Shown here: one piece after another, positions 17,500 through 26,338 of the stretch
Layout: each line of letters begins with the position of its first letter
How positions within the stretch are numbered: the stretch's first letter is position 1
Source of the DNA: Cyclobacteriaceae bacterium
GTDB lineage: Bacteria; Bacteroidota; Bacteroidia; Cytophagales; Cyclobacteriaceae
DNA: 64,000 bases
NCBI GenBank assembly: GCA_028285445.1
Contig: JANQPQ010000012.1
Coordinates: forward strand, 62,001-126,000
Direction of reading: 5' to 3'
Translations under genes and position numbers: made by a program
The notes under the pieces: generated by a model
The model's database searches: none
Told to the model about the DNA's origin: nothing
What the model saw: the letters and a program-made list of their open reading frames with translations, nothing else

Positions 17500-17628
17500 C
17501 TAGATTCTTTCTTCTACTTGCTTCTTCGAATCTTTCGAGTCGTCCTTAGCATAGGTAGGACAACTTTTTTGGGTGCACGCTGCGAATCCCAAAATCAACA
17601 TGGCTGCTACGAAAAGCTTTAGTTTCAT
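17500..17628 (-). CDS. Small lipoprotein, 42 residues
   Basis: A short frame starts with ATG at 17628 and ends with TAG at 17500-17502. The product starts MKLKLFVAAMLILGFAAC: a charged N-terminus, a hydrophobic core and a lipobox-like GFAAC ending at Cys18. About 24 polar residues follow (KSCPTYAKDD..., rich in Lys, Asp and Glu), so the mature lipoprotein would be tiny. It lies 22 bp from the convergent regulator stop. Codon use looks natural and the lipobox is convincing, but with this length it remains a prediction. Function unknown. Confidence 0.65.
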   Translation of the reverse strand: MKLKLFVAAMLILGFAACTQKSCPTYAKDDSKDSKKQVEERI

Positions 17629-17705
17629 AATCTTCTTATTATACGGAAACTCATCCAAACATAATTAAAAAAAGAAAAACCTACAAGTAAACTACTTTGA
17701 TAGCC

Positions 17706-18689
17706 TTAGGCAAGAAGTAAGTTACAACCTCTAATTTCGGAATTATCAAACCTTCCAACTACCTGAAAACTGCTATCGGGATTAATCAAACCTAAATCTT
17801 GCGTTTCTATGAAAGCGCAAGTGTGTAAGTTTGCCAAATCAATTACATTAATGCCACCTATGCCCCCGTTGGTAACCAGCGCAAAAGGATCATTCACCTC
17901 CCTGATCGATACTTTCATCCAAGGAGGTGTGAAAAAGTGGCCATTTTTGCCGTAAGCCTGTGAAAGCAACTCAGTCATGCCGTATTCTGAGTGCACCTCC
18001 TGCACATTCATTCTAGTTTTAATAACATCATGAAGTGCTGCTCTTACCACCTCTTTTCTTCGTCCCTTCATCCCTCCGGTTTCAATTATGGTTACCCCGC
18101 TAAGGTCAAAAATGCCTTTTTCGGCGAGTTCTAACAATGCAAACGAAACACCTAAAAGAATTATTTCCTTTCCACTAGCTAATAGTTCTTGAATATTATC
18201 AAATACTTGGTAGCCACTTTCAAGATGAAATCCGGAATATTCTGAGCCACTGCTATCGATAAAGTGCTGTACCATAGAAATCAACGATGAATCTTCGCGG
18301 CCAATATATGATGGTAGCAAGGCAATGAAATGATACTTTTCCAGGGCGCCGTAAAAAAACTCGAAGGTCCTTACTGCATTTTTATGATACAATTCCAGAT
18401 CTTTTACAAAGTGGCAACTGCGATTTTCCGTGGTTGTACCGCTACTCCGAAAGATATGGTTTTCTACCCATTTGCCAGTAACTACCCGGTGTTGCTTAAA
18501 GAAATCGATTGGCAAATAGCGAATCTCCTCTATTTCACTCACAGAATCGACATCACAGTTGATTGAAGAGAGGTAGTTCTTATAAATTAAGTTGTTTTTG
18601 GACTGATATTTGAATAGGGAAATGGCGAAATCTTTGAAATCGGATTCATCGAGACTATGCAATCTTGACTGAAGATTTTCCAGATTCAT
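17706..18689 (-). CDS. LuxE/PaaK-family acyl-protein synthetase-like protein
   Basis: 327 residues, full length for the LuxE-like branch of the adenylate-forming superfamily. Visible: an early Y-LP-DFFK region (RYLPIDFFKQH), a phosphate-binding Ser/Thr loop FRSSGTTTENRS, a central ETGGMKGRRKE motif and the substrate-side HSEYGMTELLSQAY segment, which matches the family Y-G-(M/T)-(T/S)-E motif. These enzymes activate an acid with ATP. No luxCD or PaaK pathway partners lie nearby, so bioluminescence is not implied. In Bacteroidota such proteins often stand alone; the substrate is unknown. Confidence 0.85.
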   Translation of the reverse strand: MNLENLQSRLHSLDESDFKDFAISLFKYQSKNNLIYKNYLSSINCDVDSVSEIEEIRYLPIDFFKQHRVVTGKWVENHIFRSSGTTTENRSCHFVKDLELYHKNAVRTFEFFYGALEKYHFIALLPSYIGREDSSLISMVQHFIDSSGSEYSGFHLESGYQVFDNIQELLASGKEIILLGVSFALLELAEKGIFDLSGVTIIETGGMKGRRKEVVRAALHDVIKTRMNVQEVHSEYGMTELLSQAYGKNGHFFTPPWMKVSIREVNDPFALVTNGGIGGINVIDLANLHTCAFIETQDLGLINPDSSFQVVGRFDNSEIRGCNLLLA

Positions 18690-18752
18690 ACCTTAATTTA
18701 GCAGAGGTTACAACAACTTTGTAATCAGTAAATTTACGATTGAATAGTGAGG

Positions 18753-19574
18753 ATGAAGAAATTATTGTTTTTAGTTCAAATAGCGGGTATTGGGCTGCTT
18801 TTTAACAATTGTAACCGAGCCCCGGTTTTACCTGATACACCGGAGGTGGAATTTGTAAAGGCCGAGTATTGGGATATGGGCCTCCAAAGTCCGGATTCAC
18901 TAAATGTGACAATTAGATTTCAAGATGGCAATGGCGATCTAGGCTTAGATCAGAGCAATACAGTTTTTCCTTATCATTTCGCTTATTTCTTTTCTAAAAA
19001 AGATACATTCAACGATGTGGGAGAGATTCAAACATTCGATGCAATTGATGAGTTAATAACCTCTGACGACATTGGAAGTCCTGATATTGATATACCTGAT
19101 TTTGTAGATCCTTTCTATTGCACAGAATACATTACCAATCCTATTATTGGCAATCAAGTTGTGGTGCTTCCAAATGGCAGACTATTGCCTTTTGATCTCT
19201 CCGTCAGATCCGATACAATACTTAAGTCAGTTTTCTTCGAAGCGAACCCCAATCACTTCAACTTCCTGATCGACTTCTTTGTAAAGAATGTACAAGGTGA
19301 GTTTGAACAACTTTTTTTTGAATCGATAGTAGGTCCGCCGGAGTGTGGCAGCAATTTCTACGCAAGGTTTTCCCAACAAGATATTGGAACTAACCTAGCC
19401 GAAAGTAATGCAATTGAAGGCGAATTGACTTATAGAATGAACAGTGTAGCCTTTCCCTTTGAGTTGGGGAATAGGATTTTTAAGTTGAGGATAAGAATAA
19501 TTGATCGTGCTTTGAATTCCAGTAATACGATCGAAACAGAAGAAATGACCCTGGATGACATCAGGGTAAATTAG
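18753..19574 (+). CDS. Predicted lipoprotein of unknown function
   Basis: 273 residues from the ATG at 18753; a GTG six bases upstream is a weaker start. MKKLLFLVQIAGIGLLFNNC is a signal peptide ending in a Cys (lipobox-like FNNC), so a lipid-anchored envelope protein is likely. The mature part begins with Pro-rich text (APVLPDTPEVEF) and forms beta-rich sequence with a repeated feature, RFQDGNGDLGL, that resembles a calcium-loop-like D-x-N-G-D-L turn. This pattern is common in Bacteroidota surface lipoproteins. It ends exactly where the convergent E1 gene ends (19574/19575), with no spacer. Confidence 0.75.
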   Translation: MKKLLFLVQIAGIGLLFNNCNRAPVLPDTPEVEFVKAEYWDMGLQSPDSLNVTIRFQDGNGDLGLDQSNTVFPYHFAYFFSKKDTFNDVGEIQTFDAIDELITSDDIGSPDIDIPDFVDPFYCTEYITNPIIGNQVVVLPNGRLLPFDLSVRSDTILKSVFFEANPNHFNFLIDFFVKNVQGEFEQLFFESIVGPPECGSNFYARFSQQDIGTNLAESNAIEGELTYRMNSVAFPFELGNRIFKLRIRIIDRALNSSNTIETEEMTLDDIRVN

Positions 19575-22094
19575 CTAGTACAAGTCTGGGTACTTTGCAG
19601 GATCGGCCTCAGCCATCATTGCGTACACTACATCAAATATCTCCTCAGCATTAGGTTTTGAGAAATAATCGCCATCAGAAGCATAGGCAGCCCTATGTTC
19701 TTTTGCTGCAATAGTTACTGGTTTGGAATCCAAATATTGGTAGCCCTCTTGAACCTCAATTACCTGTTGCATCATAAAAGCACTAGCCCCACCCGGAACG
19801 TCCTCATCAGCGAATACAATGCGACTCGTTTTCTTAAGAGACTCCACAATTGTACGATTAGTATCGAATGGCAGAAGTGTTTGGGCATCGACAACCTCTA
19901 CAGAGATGCCAACTTTTTCCAATTCCGCAGCTGCCTCATTCACAATTCTTACCATAGAACCGTAGGTAACAATTGTTACATCCTCTCCAGATCTAACTAT
20001 TTCAGGCACGCCTAACGGAACGGTAAATTCCCCAATGTTGTCGGGAAGTTGCTCCTTCAATCTATACCCATTTAACGGCTCTACCATTAATGCGGGGTCA
20101 TCAGATTGCAAAATAGTATTGTAAAGTCCTGCGGCTTGTGTCATATTTCTAGGAACCAGCACATAGATACCTCGCAGGCTATGTAATATCATTCCCATAG
20201 GAGATCCAGTATGCCAAACTCCTTCCAGCCGGTGCCCCCTGGTTCTAATTACCAATGGAGCCTTTTGACCGCCTTTCGTTCTGTACTGCAAACAGGCCAA
20301 ATCGTCTGCCAAGATCTGAATGGCGTAGTATATATAATCCAGGTACTGAATTTCGGCAATCGGTTTTAAACCCCTGAGGGCACAACCAATACCTTGACCT
20401 ATAATGGTACACTCCCGTATACCAGTATCAGTCACTCTCAACTCTCCATACTTTTCCTGAAGGCCAGCAAATCCCTGGTTGACATCACCTATCTTGCCCA
20501 CGTCTTCACCGAAGGCGAAAATACGCGGATCGCGTTTAAGCGCCTCATCAAAAAATGCGTTCAAAACTTCTCTTCCATCAACTGTTGGCGACTTATCAGA
20601 GTACTGCGCCTTGACCTCCTTAACTTTCAAAGCTGCTTCGTCAGAATTGCTAAACAGGTATGAACTATAGCGGTCATGGTTGGCGGCCAAACTATTTTCG
20701 AGCCATTGAGTTAACTCAGATTTTGCATCCGGCACCTCTGATCTCAGCAGCCGTAATACTCTCTTTGCTGCCCTAATCGCATCAGACCTAATTGGATTCA
20801 GCGTTTTCTCCAGCTCATTTCGGATATGACCAACCTCCTCCGAGTGTTGCGATTTTGACTCCACTCTCTTAAGCACTTCCACTGCCTCTTCCTGATCTTG
20901 TTTAATATCATTTGTAAATGCTTTCCAGGCACTAGTTCTTGCCTCTTTCGCCTCTTTCTTTGCCTCCGTTGAAATTTTGTCTAGCTCTTCTATGGTTGCA
21001 TATCCATTGTCCACTATCCATTCTGCAAGTTTCTTAATACAATCAAAATCATCTTCCCACTGCAAACGCTCCTTACTTTTGTACCGTTCGTGCGAACCGG
21101 AAGTAGAATGCCCTTGCGGCTGGGTCATTTCCCTTACATGAACCAGTATAGGAATGTGCTTCTCACGAGCTAGCTTGGCTGCAGATTTATAAACTGCTAT
21201 CAATTCAGCGTAATCCCATCCTTTAACGGTAAATATCTCATAGCCAGGTTCACCCTTTGCTCTTTGAAATCCAGCTAGTGCCTTGGAAATTTCTCCTTTG
21301 GTTGTGTGGTAGCCTTTCGGTACGGAGATACCATACTCATCATCCCAAACAGAAACCAGCATGGGTACTTGCAAAACGCCGGCGGCGTTAATTGCTTCGT
21401 AGAACATTCCTTCTGAAGTTGAGGCATTACCGATCGTACCGAAGGCAACCTCATTTCCATTTGTAGAAAGGCTCTTAAATTTCTTTAGTTCGGGATTTTC
21501 ACGGAAAAGCTTAGAGGCATATGCAAGCCCAACCAGGCGTGGCATTTGAGAACCTGTTGGTGAGACATCCGAGCTGCTATTCTTAAGTTTACTAAGTTTC
21601 TTGAAATGGCCGTTGTCATCAAGCATCCGGGTGGCAAAGTGCCCGTTCATCAATCTCCCCGCTGATGCTGGTTCTTCATTCACATCAGTATGTGCATAAA
21701 GTTGTGCAAAGTATTGCTGAAGAGTCAACTCACCTATTGCCAACATAAATGTTTGATCCCGATAATATCCCGACCGAAAGTCCCCAGCCTGAAATGCTTT
21801 GGCCATGGCAATCTGAGCTACTTCTTTGCCATCTCCAAAAATTCCAAACTTCGCCTTGCCCATAAACACTTCCTTCCTCCCTATTAGGCTAGCTTCCCGG
21901 CTAGCAACTGCTAGTCTATAGTCGGCAAGTACTTCTTTCTTAGTAATTGATAACTTCTTCAATGTGCTCGTTGTGCTCAAATTCGTATTGTTTGTGCTGG
22001 AAATATGTTTTTCCAGCAAAGAGGGGACCACAAAATTAACGAATTCACCCCTCAATTCAAATGGTGCCTTTAGTGAGGTCGTACCAAAAAACAT
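19575..22094 (-). CDS. 2-oxoacid dehydrogenase E1 component, fused alpha and beta subunits
   Basis: Thiamine-diphosphate enzyme that decarboxylates a 2-oxoacid (pyruvate or branched-chain) for an E2 partner. 839 residues: alpha half about 50-430, beta half about 495-839 (starting near GREVLNAFFDEALKRDPRIFAFGEDVG). The alpha-half ThDP site is unusual: GNA at 222-224 where the family has GDG, and DD at 251-252 (VWDDEYGIS) where it has NN. As I recall, the Bacteroidota fused form shares this. The N-terminal 45 residues are atypical; TTG codons at 21980 or 21962 are alternative starts. No E2 or E3 gene is nearby. The substrate is uncertain. Confidence 0.9.
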   Translation of the reverse strand: MFFGTTSLKAPFELRGEFVNFVVPSLLEKHISSTNNTNLSTTSTLKKLSITKKEVLADYRLAVASREASLIGRKEVFMGKAKFGIFGDGKEVAQIAMAKAFQAGDFRSGYYRDQTFMLAIGELTLQQYFAQLYAHTDVNEEPASAGRLMNGHFATRMLDDNGHFKKLSKLKNSSSDVSPTGSQMPRLVGLAYASKLFRENPELKKFKSLSTNGNEVAFGTIGNASTSEGMFYEAINAAGVLQVPMLVSVWDDEYGISVPKGYHTTKGEISKALAGFQRAKGEPGYEIFTVKGWDYAELIAVYKSAAKLAREKHIPILVHVREMTQPQGHSTSGSHERYKSKERLQWEDDFDCIKKLAEWIVDNGYATIEELDKISTEAKKEAKEARTSAWKAFTNDIKQDQEEAVEVLKRVESKSQHSEEVGHIRNELEKTLNPIRSDAIRAAKRVLRLLRSEVPDAKSELTQWLENSLAANHDRYSSYLFSNSDEAALKVKEVKAQYSDKSPTVDGREVLNAFFDEALKRDPRIFAFGEDVGKIGDVNQGFAGLQEKYGELRVTDTGIRECTIIGQGIGCALRGLKPIAEIQYLDYIYYAIQILADDLACLQYRTKGGQKAPLVIRTRGHRLEGVWHTGSPMGMILHSLRGIYVLVPRNMTQAAGLYNTILQSDDPALMVEPLNGYRLKEQLPDNIGEFTVPLGVPEIVRSGEDVTIVTYGSMVRIVNEAAAELEKVGISVEVVDAQTLLPFDTNRTIVESLKKTSRIVFADEDVPGGASAFMMQQVIEVQEGYQYLDSKPVTIAAKEHRAAYASDGDYFSKPNAEEIFDVVYAMMAEADPAKYPDLY

Positions 22095-22139
22095 GCTCCA
22101 ATTTGATTTATCAGAAGGTCATATTTTATGTACACTTGC

Positions 22140-22147
22140 TATATTTG
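22140..22147 (+). promoter_or_regulatory. Bacteroidota -7 promoter element for alanine dehydrogenase
   Basis: TATATTTG matches TAnnTTTG. Transcription would begin near 22152, giving a leader of about 22 nt before the ATG at 22174. No clear TTTG box lies at the -33 position, so confidence is moderate. Confidence 0.5.
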
Positions 22148-22173
22148 TGCTCCTCAAAAAGACAAAAGAAAAA

Positions 22174-23289
22174 ATGATCATAGGAGTTCCTAAGGAAATT
22201 AAGAACAACGAAAACAGGGTAGCACTGACACCAGGGGGTGCTAAGGAAATTCTTAAGCACGGACACAAACTATATGTACAGTCGGGAGCCGGCGAAGGAA
22301 GTGGATTCTCTGATGAAGAATATATGGCAGCCGGGGCAGAAATTAAGCCCGATATAGAATCGACCTACGATGTAGCAGAAATGATCATTAAGGTAAAGGA
22401 GCCCATTGAACCTGAATATGGACTTATTAAGGAGAATCAGCTGGTGTTCACTTATTTCCATTTCGCTTCTTATGAGCCACTCACTAAGGCGATGATGGAA
22501 AGCAAAGCTGTTTGCCTTGCGTACGAAACTGTTGAGGATGAAGACGGAAGTTTGCCATTGCTTATTCCTATGTCTGAAGTAGCCGGAAGGATGTCTATAC
22601 AGGAAGGTGCCAAGTACCTAGAAAAACCGCTGAAGGGTAGAGGAATTTTACTTGGTGGCGTACCCGGAGTAATGCCTGCCAAGGTTCTTATACTGGGAGG
22701 CGGAGTAGTTGGAACCAATGCAGCTAAAATGGCTGCTGGTATGGGTGCCGATGTGACTATTATGGATATCAATCTGCCTCGACTAAGGCACCTGGATGAC
22801 ATTATGCCAGCCAACGTCAACACCATGTACTCATCGGAGTATAACATAAGAAGGCTTATTCAAAACCATGACTTAATTGTTGGAGCTGTTTTAATTCCCG
22901 GGGCTAAAGCGCCAAGCTTGATCACAAGAGACATGCTGAAAGAAATGCAGCCAGGAACCGTCGTAGTAGATGTTGCTGTTGATCAAGGTGGTAGCATAGA
23001 AACTTGTAAACCGACAACCCACGAAGATCCCACTTTCATCATTGATGATGTAGTTCATTATTGTGTGGCCAATATGCCGGGAGCTGTTCCATACACTTCA
23101 ACCCTGGCACTGACCAACGCCACTCTACCGTATGCTATTCAACTTGCCAATAAGGGTTGGAAAGAAGCTTGCAAAAACTCAAGCAGTCTAAAGCTCGGAT
23201 TAAATGTGATTAATGGAGACGTTGTCTACAAAGCAGTTGCCGATGCTTTTGGGTTAGAGTATCATGATGTAGAGCAGTATTTAGCCTAG
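22174..23289 (+). CDS. ald: Alanine dehydrogenase
   Basis: Interconverts alanine and pyruvate plus ammonia with NAD. 371 residues, the usual length. The start is the ATG at 22174, giving the family N-terminus MIIGVPKEIKNNENRVALTP with its conserved Arg and Lys; the open frame runs upstream to 21964 but that part is not conserved-looking and overlaps the divergent E1 gene. Rossmann motif LGGGVVGTNAAKMAAGMGADV, then DINLPRL. The late HYCVANMPGAVP segment contains the active-site region. It overlaps the convergent nuclease-like gene by 4 bp (CTAG). Confidence 0.97.
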   Translation: MIIGVPKEIKNNENRVALTPGGAKEILKHGHKLYVQSGAGEGSGFSDEEYMAAGAEIKPDIESTYDVAEMIIKVKEPIEPEYGLIKENQLVFTYFHFASYEPLTKAMMESKAVCLAYETVEDEDGSLPLLIPMSEVAGRMSIQEGAKYLEKPLKGRGILLGGVPGVMPAKVLILGGGVVGTNAAKMAAGMGADVTIMDINLPRLRHLDDIMPANVNTMYSSEYNIRRLIQNHDLIVGAVLIPGAKAPSLITRDMLKEMQPGTVVVDVAVDQGGSIETCKPTTHEDPTFIIDDVVHYCVANMPGAVPYTSTLALTNATLPYAIQLANKGWKEACKNSSSLKLGLNVINGDVVYKAVADAFGLEYHDVEQYLA

Positions 23290-23741
23290 CTCTCCAGTTC
23301 ATCATATTTTGGCAATTCGGCCATAGGCGTTACATCCTTCTTCCCATGTGAAACCTTGAACAAATAGTGTTTGAGGCCATTACTTACAAGTACATACCTG
23401 GCATTCAACGTGGCATTGTAAGTGCTTACCTGTAGCAATGAATCTTCATTAATGGCAGTAGTTGGAGCCTTACATTCTACAAGTAGTAGTGGTTCACCAG
23501 CCCTTGAATAAACCAAAATATCAGACCTCTTTTGGAGATTGTTGTAGCGCAGGCCAGATTCTACTTTTATCAGCGCCTTTGGAAACTCCAGATATTCTAT
23601 AAGGTATCTAACTAAATTCTGCCTTACCCACTCTTCCGGTGTTAGCACCACATTTTTTTTTCTAATAGCATCAAATATTAGAATTTTGCCGTCAGCTTTC
23701 TTAATATTAAAATCGAAGTTTGGAAGGGCAAGATTCTCCAT
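23286..23741 (-). CDS. HsdR N-terminal-like PD-(D/E)xK protein
   Basis: 151 residues, starting at the ATG at 23741; upstream extension would run into the divergent amn gene. It matches the stand-alone HsdR_N type: an N-terminal helix pair (LTPEEWVRQNLVRYLIEYLEFP), then a nuclease core with D74 (RSDILVY) and E89-x-K91 (VECKAP), the PD-(D/E)xK triad. A full type I restriction system is absent (no hsdM, hsdS or helicase domain). Widespread in Bacteroidota; function unknown. 25 bp separate it from the divergent AMP nucleosidase gene, and its stop overlaps that of ald. Confidence 0.85.
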   Translation of the reverse strand: MENLALPNFDFNIKKADGKILIFDAIRKKNVVLTPEEWVRQNLVRYLIEYLEFPKALIKVESGLRYNNLQKRSDILVYSRAGEPLLLVECKAPTTAINEDSLLQVSTYNATLNARYVLVSNGLKHYLFKVSHGKKDVTPMAELPKYDELES

Positions 23742-23766
23742 ATCAACAGGATAGATTAGCAAAAAT

Positions 23767-24540
23767 ATGAAATTGAAAAAGGATATAGTAAATGATTGGC
23801 TACCAAGATACACCGGCGTGCCTCTTGAAGAGTATGGGGAATATATTCTACTCACTAATTTCATCAACTATGTGGAGATGTTTGCTAAAATGTTTGACGT
23901 TGAGGTTATAGGCGAAGGCAAGCCGATGCAAACTGCCACCGCCAGAAATATTACCATTATAAACTTCGGTATGGGTAGTCCCATGGCGGCTACTGTCATG
24001 GATCTCTTGTCAGCAATATCCCCAAAAGCTGTACTATTCCTGGGCAAATGCGGTGGACTAAAGAAAAAAACGAAGATTGGAGATCTTATTTTGCCTATCG
24101 CCGCCATACGCGGTGACGGTACAAGCAACGATTACTTGCCCATAGAAATTCCAGCTCTTCCATCATTTAGTTTGCAAAGAGCGGTTTCTTCGATGATAAA
24201 GAAACACGAGCAGGATTACTGGACAGGGACTGTTTACACTACTAACAGAAGAGTATGGGAGCATGATAAAAAATTCAAAAGATACCTCCGCATGGCTAGA
24301 GCAATGGGCATCGATATGGAGACGGCCACTGTTTTCGTTACTGGGTTTGTTAATCAAATACCCAGAGGGGCGCTTTTATTGGTATCTGACAATCCTATGG
24401 TTCCGCACGGCGTTAAGACGTCAAAAAGTGATAATTCTGTAACGGCTAACTTCGCCGAAACTCATCTAAAAATTGGAATAGAAGCCCTCGAAGAACTCAT
24501 TAATTCCGGTGATTCAGTTAAACATCTACGGTACGACTAA
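23767..24540 (+). CDS. amn: AMP nucleosidase
   Basis: Hydrolyses AMP to adenine and ribose 5-phosphate, or acts as a related nucleoside/nucleotide phosphorylase. 257 residues, the short Bacteroidota form that lacks the N-terminal regulatory domain of the E. coli enzyme. Phosphorylase-fold motifs: NFGMGSPMAA, FLGKCGGL, and IDMETATVF with its base-binding Met-Glu pair, then LLLVSDNPM. Divergent from the HsdR_N gene (25 bp) and followed 10 bp later by a transporter gene on the same strand. Confidence 0.92.
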   Translation: MKLKKDIVNDWLPRYTGVPLEEYGEYILLTNFINYVEMFAKMFDVEVIGEGKPMQTATARNITIINFGMGSPMAATVMDLLSAISPKAVLFLGKCGGLKKKTKIGDLILPIAAIRGDGTSNDYLPIEIPALPSFSLQRAVSSMIKKHEQDYWTGTVYTTNRRVWEHDKKFKRYLRMARAMGIDMETATVFVTGFVNQIPRGALLLVSDNPMVPHGVKTSKSDNSVTANFAETHLKIGIEALEELINSGDSVKHLRYD

Positions 24541-24550
24541 GTGATGAAAG

Positions 24551-26338
24551 GTGCTTCCAGTTAGCTTTCAGCCTTTCTTTGTATTGGCCATAATCGGCCT
24601 AACCTTCATAAGTATATACCTGAACTGGTTGAGGCCTGCCGTTAGTTTTCTACTGGCTGTTGTAATCTTCTTGATTGCTGGCATATTAACTCCTCAAGAA
24701 GTGCTCAGTGGCTTTGGTAACGATAAGATTGCCAGCATTTTACTACTTATTCTGATAACCGCGGGAATCCGCAAAAACTTCAACCTCGAGCGGTTGTTCG
24801 ATTACATCTTTGGCAAAACACAGAGCTATTCGGTGTTCCTTTTCAGAATGATGAGCCAGGTAGCAATTTTTTCTTCCATGATAAACAATACTCCAGTGGT
24901 GGCCTTGATGACTCCATACGTTATGAATTGGGGTAAATCCCAGGGTATTGCTCCTTCCAAGCTTTTGATACCCTTATCATTTGCCACTATCATGGGTGGA
25001 ATGCTAACAGTTATCGGAACAAGTACCAATCTGCTACTAAATGGTTTCCTGGACAGCTACGACCAGGATTTGATGAAATCCATGGACCTGCTGCTCGTTG
25101 GAGGAGCTGTAACTGTAACCGGCATACTCTTCCTTACTTTATATGGACATAGGTTACTCCCGAATAGGGAAGACGTGATTGACCACTTCAATCGCAATAA
25201 GAGTGAATATGTGGTTGAAACCGTTGTTAGCTCTAATTCCAGTGTAATTGGTAAAGATATTGCTGAAGCTGGCCTTAGAAATCTCACAGGATTGTACTTA
25301 GTGGAAGTCGTCAGAAATCAAGAAATTCACTATCCGGTGGATCCAGCTTTGAAGCTGCAAGCAGGTGATGTTCTTCTCTTCGCGGGCCAAACCGACAAGA
25401 TCATCGATCTAATAAAATCCAATAAAGGAATAAACCTACCGCCACAGGAAGATCTTGATGTTGCCATGGGTGATAAAATTGAGGTGGTAGAGTGCGTGGT
25501 TGCAAGCAACTGGACACTTGTTGAACGCACGGTGAAAGATTACCGATTTCGAGAGAGGTATAATGCGGCTGTGATCGCGGTGCAAAGAGCCGGTGAAAAA
25601 CTCAGTGGAAAAATCGGGGACATTAAACTCAAGCCTGGTGATTTGATCTTAATTCTACCAGGAAGAAGCTTCTTCGAGAAAGCTGACCTCAACACAGACC
25701 TCTACGTTGTCTCATCCCTCAGAGATCAAATTCCCTCTAGTAGAAGAAATGTTCTCGCGTTAGTTACTGTTGCCTTAGCCGTTATAACTCTCGTCACTTT
25801 TCAGCAAACTACCTTATTCTCAACCTTAATAGTAATATTCTCAATTATGGTAGGGTTTAGGTTAATAACAAACAGTGAGATTAAGCGGGAGCTTGACCTA
25901 AACCTAATCGGTATTCTAGTCTTCTCGCTGAGTATAGGGTTAGCTATCATAAAGACCGATGCGGCTAGTATCATTGCTGATGGAATAATATCAACTTTAC
26001 AACCTCATGGGACAGTGGCAATAATTATAGGCCTGATGCTACTTGCGAATGTGCTTACCTCGTTGATTGGAAATGTTGGGGCAATATCGATTACTTTTCC
26101 TTTAGCGTTTACCTTGACTGAAAGCCTTGGAGTAGATAGTGCACCGTATTACCTGGCCATTGCCTATGCCGCATCTGCTACTTTTATTACTCCAATCAGT
26201 TATCAAACAAATCTTATAATATTTGGTCCTGGCGGTTACAGGTTTAGCGACTTTCTAAAGGTTGGCCTACCAGTTACCATGCTGTATCTTACAGTTGCGC
26301 TGACGGTCATTTGGCTCATTTATGGCCACACCTTCTAG
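24551..26338 (+). CDS. SLC13/DASS-type permease with TrkA-C domains
   Basis: Inner-membrane symporter, 595 residues, probably for sulfate or a dicarboxylate. About 5-6 membrane helices (1-210), then two TrkA-C (RCK-C) domains (about 215-290 and 305-385) that often bind nucleotides, then about 6 more helices. The two hairpin-loop signatures are present: INNTPVVALMTPYV (about 112) and GNVGAISITFPLAFTLT (about 505). A GTG at 24551 is the start, since an in-frame TGA lies just upstream at 24545-24547. Lies 10 bp after amn, possibly co-transcribed. It overlaps the convergent MFS gene by 4 bp (CTAG). Confidence 0.9.
   Translation: MLPVSFQPFFVLAIIGLTFISIYLNWLRPAVSFLLAVVIFLIAGILTPQEVLSGFGNDKIASILLLILITAGIRKNFNLERLFDYIFGKTQSYSVFLFRMMSQVAIFSSMINNTPVVALMTPYVMNWGKSQGIAPSKLLIPLSFATIMGGMLTVIGTSTNLLLNGFLDSYDQDLMKSMDLLLVGGAVTVTGILFLTLYGHRLLPNREDVIDHFNRNKSEYVVETVVSSNSSVIGKDIAEAGLRNLTGLYLVEVVRNQEIHYPVDPALKLQAGDVLLFAGQTDKIIDLIKSNKGINLPPQEDLDVAMGDKIEVVECVVASNWTLVERTVKDYRFRERYNAAVIAVQRAGEKLSGKIGDIKLKPGDLILILPGRSFFEKADLNTDLYVVSSLRDQIPSSRRNVLALVTVALAVITLVTFQQTTLFSTLIVIFSIMVGFRLITNSEIKRELDLNLIGILVFSLSIGLAIIKTDAASIIADGIISTLQPHGTVAIIIGLMLLANVLTSLIGNVGAISITFPLAFTLTESLGVDSAPYYLAIAYAASATFITPISYQTNLIIFGPGGYRFSDFLKVGLPVTMLYLTVALTVIWLIYGHTF

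Noticed and set aside
17706..18689. Bioluminescence operon
   Set aside because: A single LuxE-like gene with no luxA, luxB, luxC or luxD around it; stand-alone LuxE-like proteins are common in this group.
23286..23741. Type I restriction-modification system
   Set aside because: Only the HsdR N-terminal-like domain is present; there is no methylase, specificity or helicase gene nearby.
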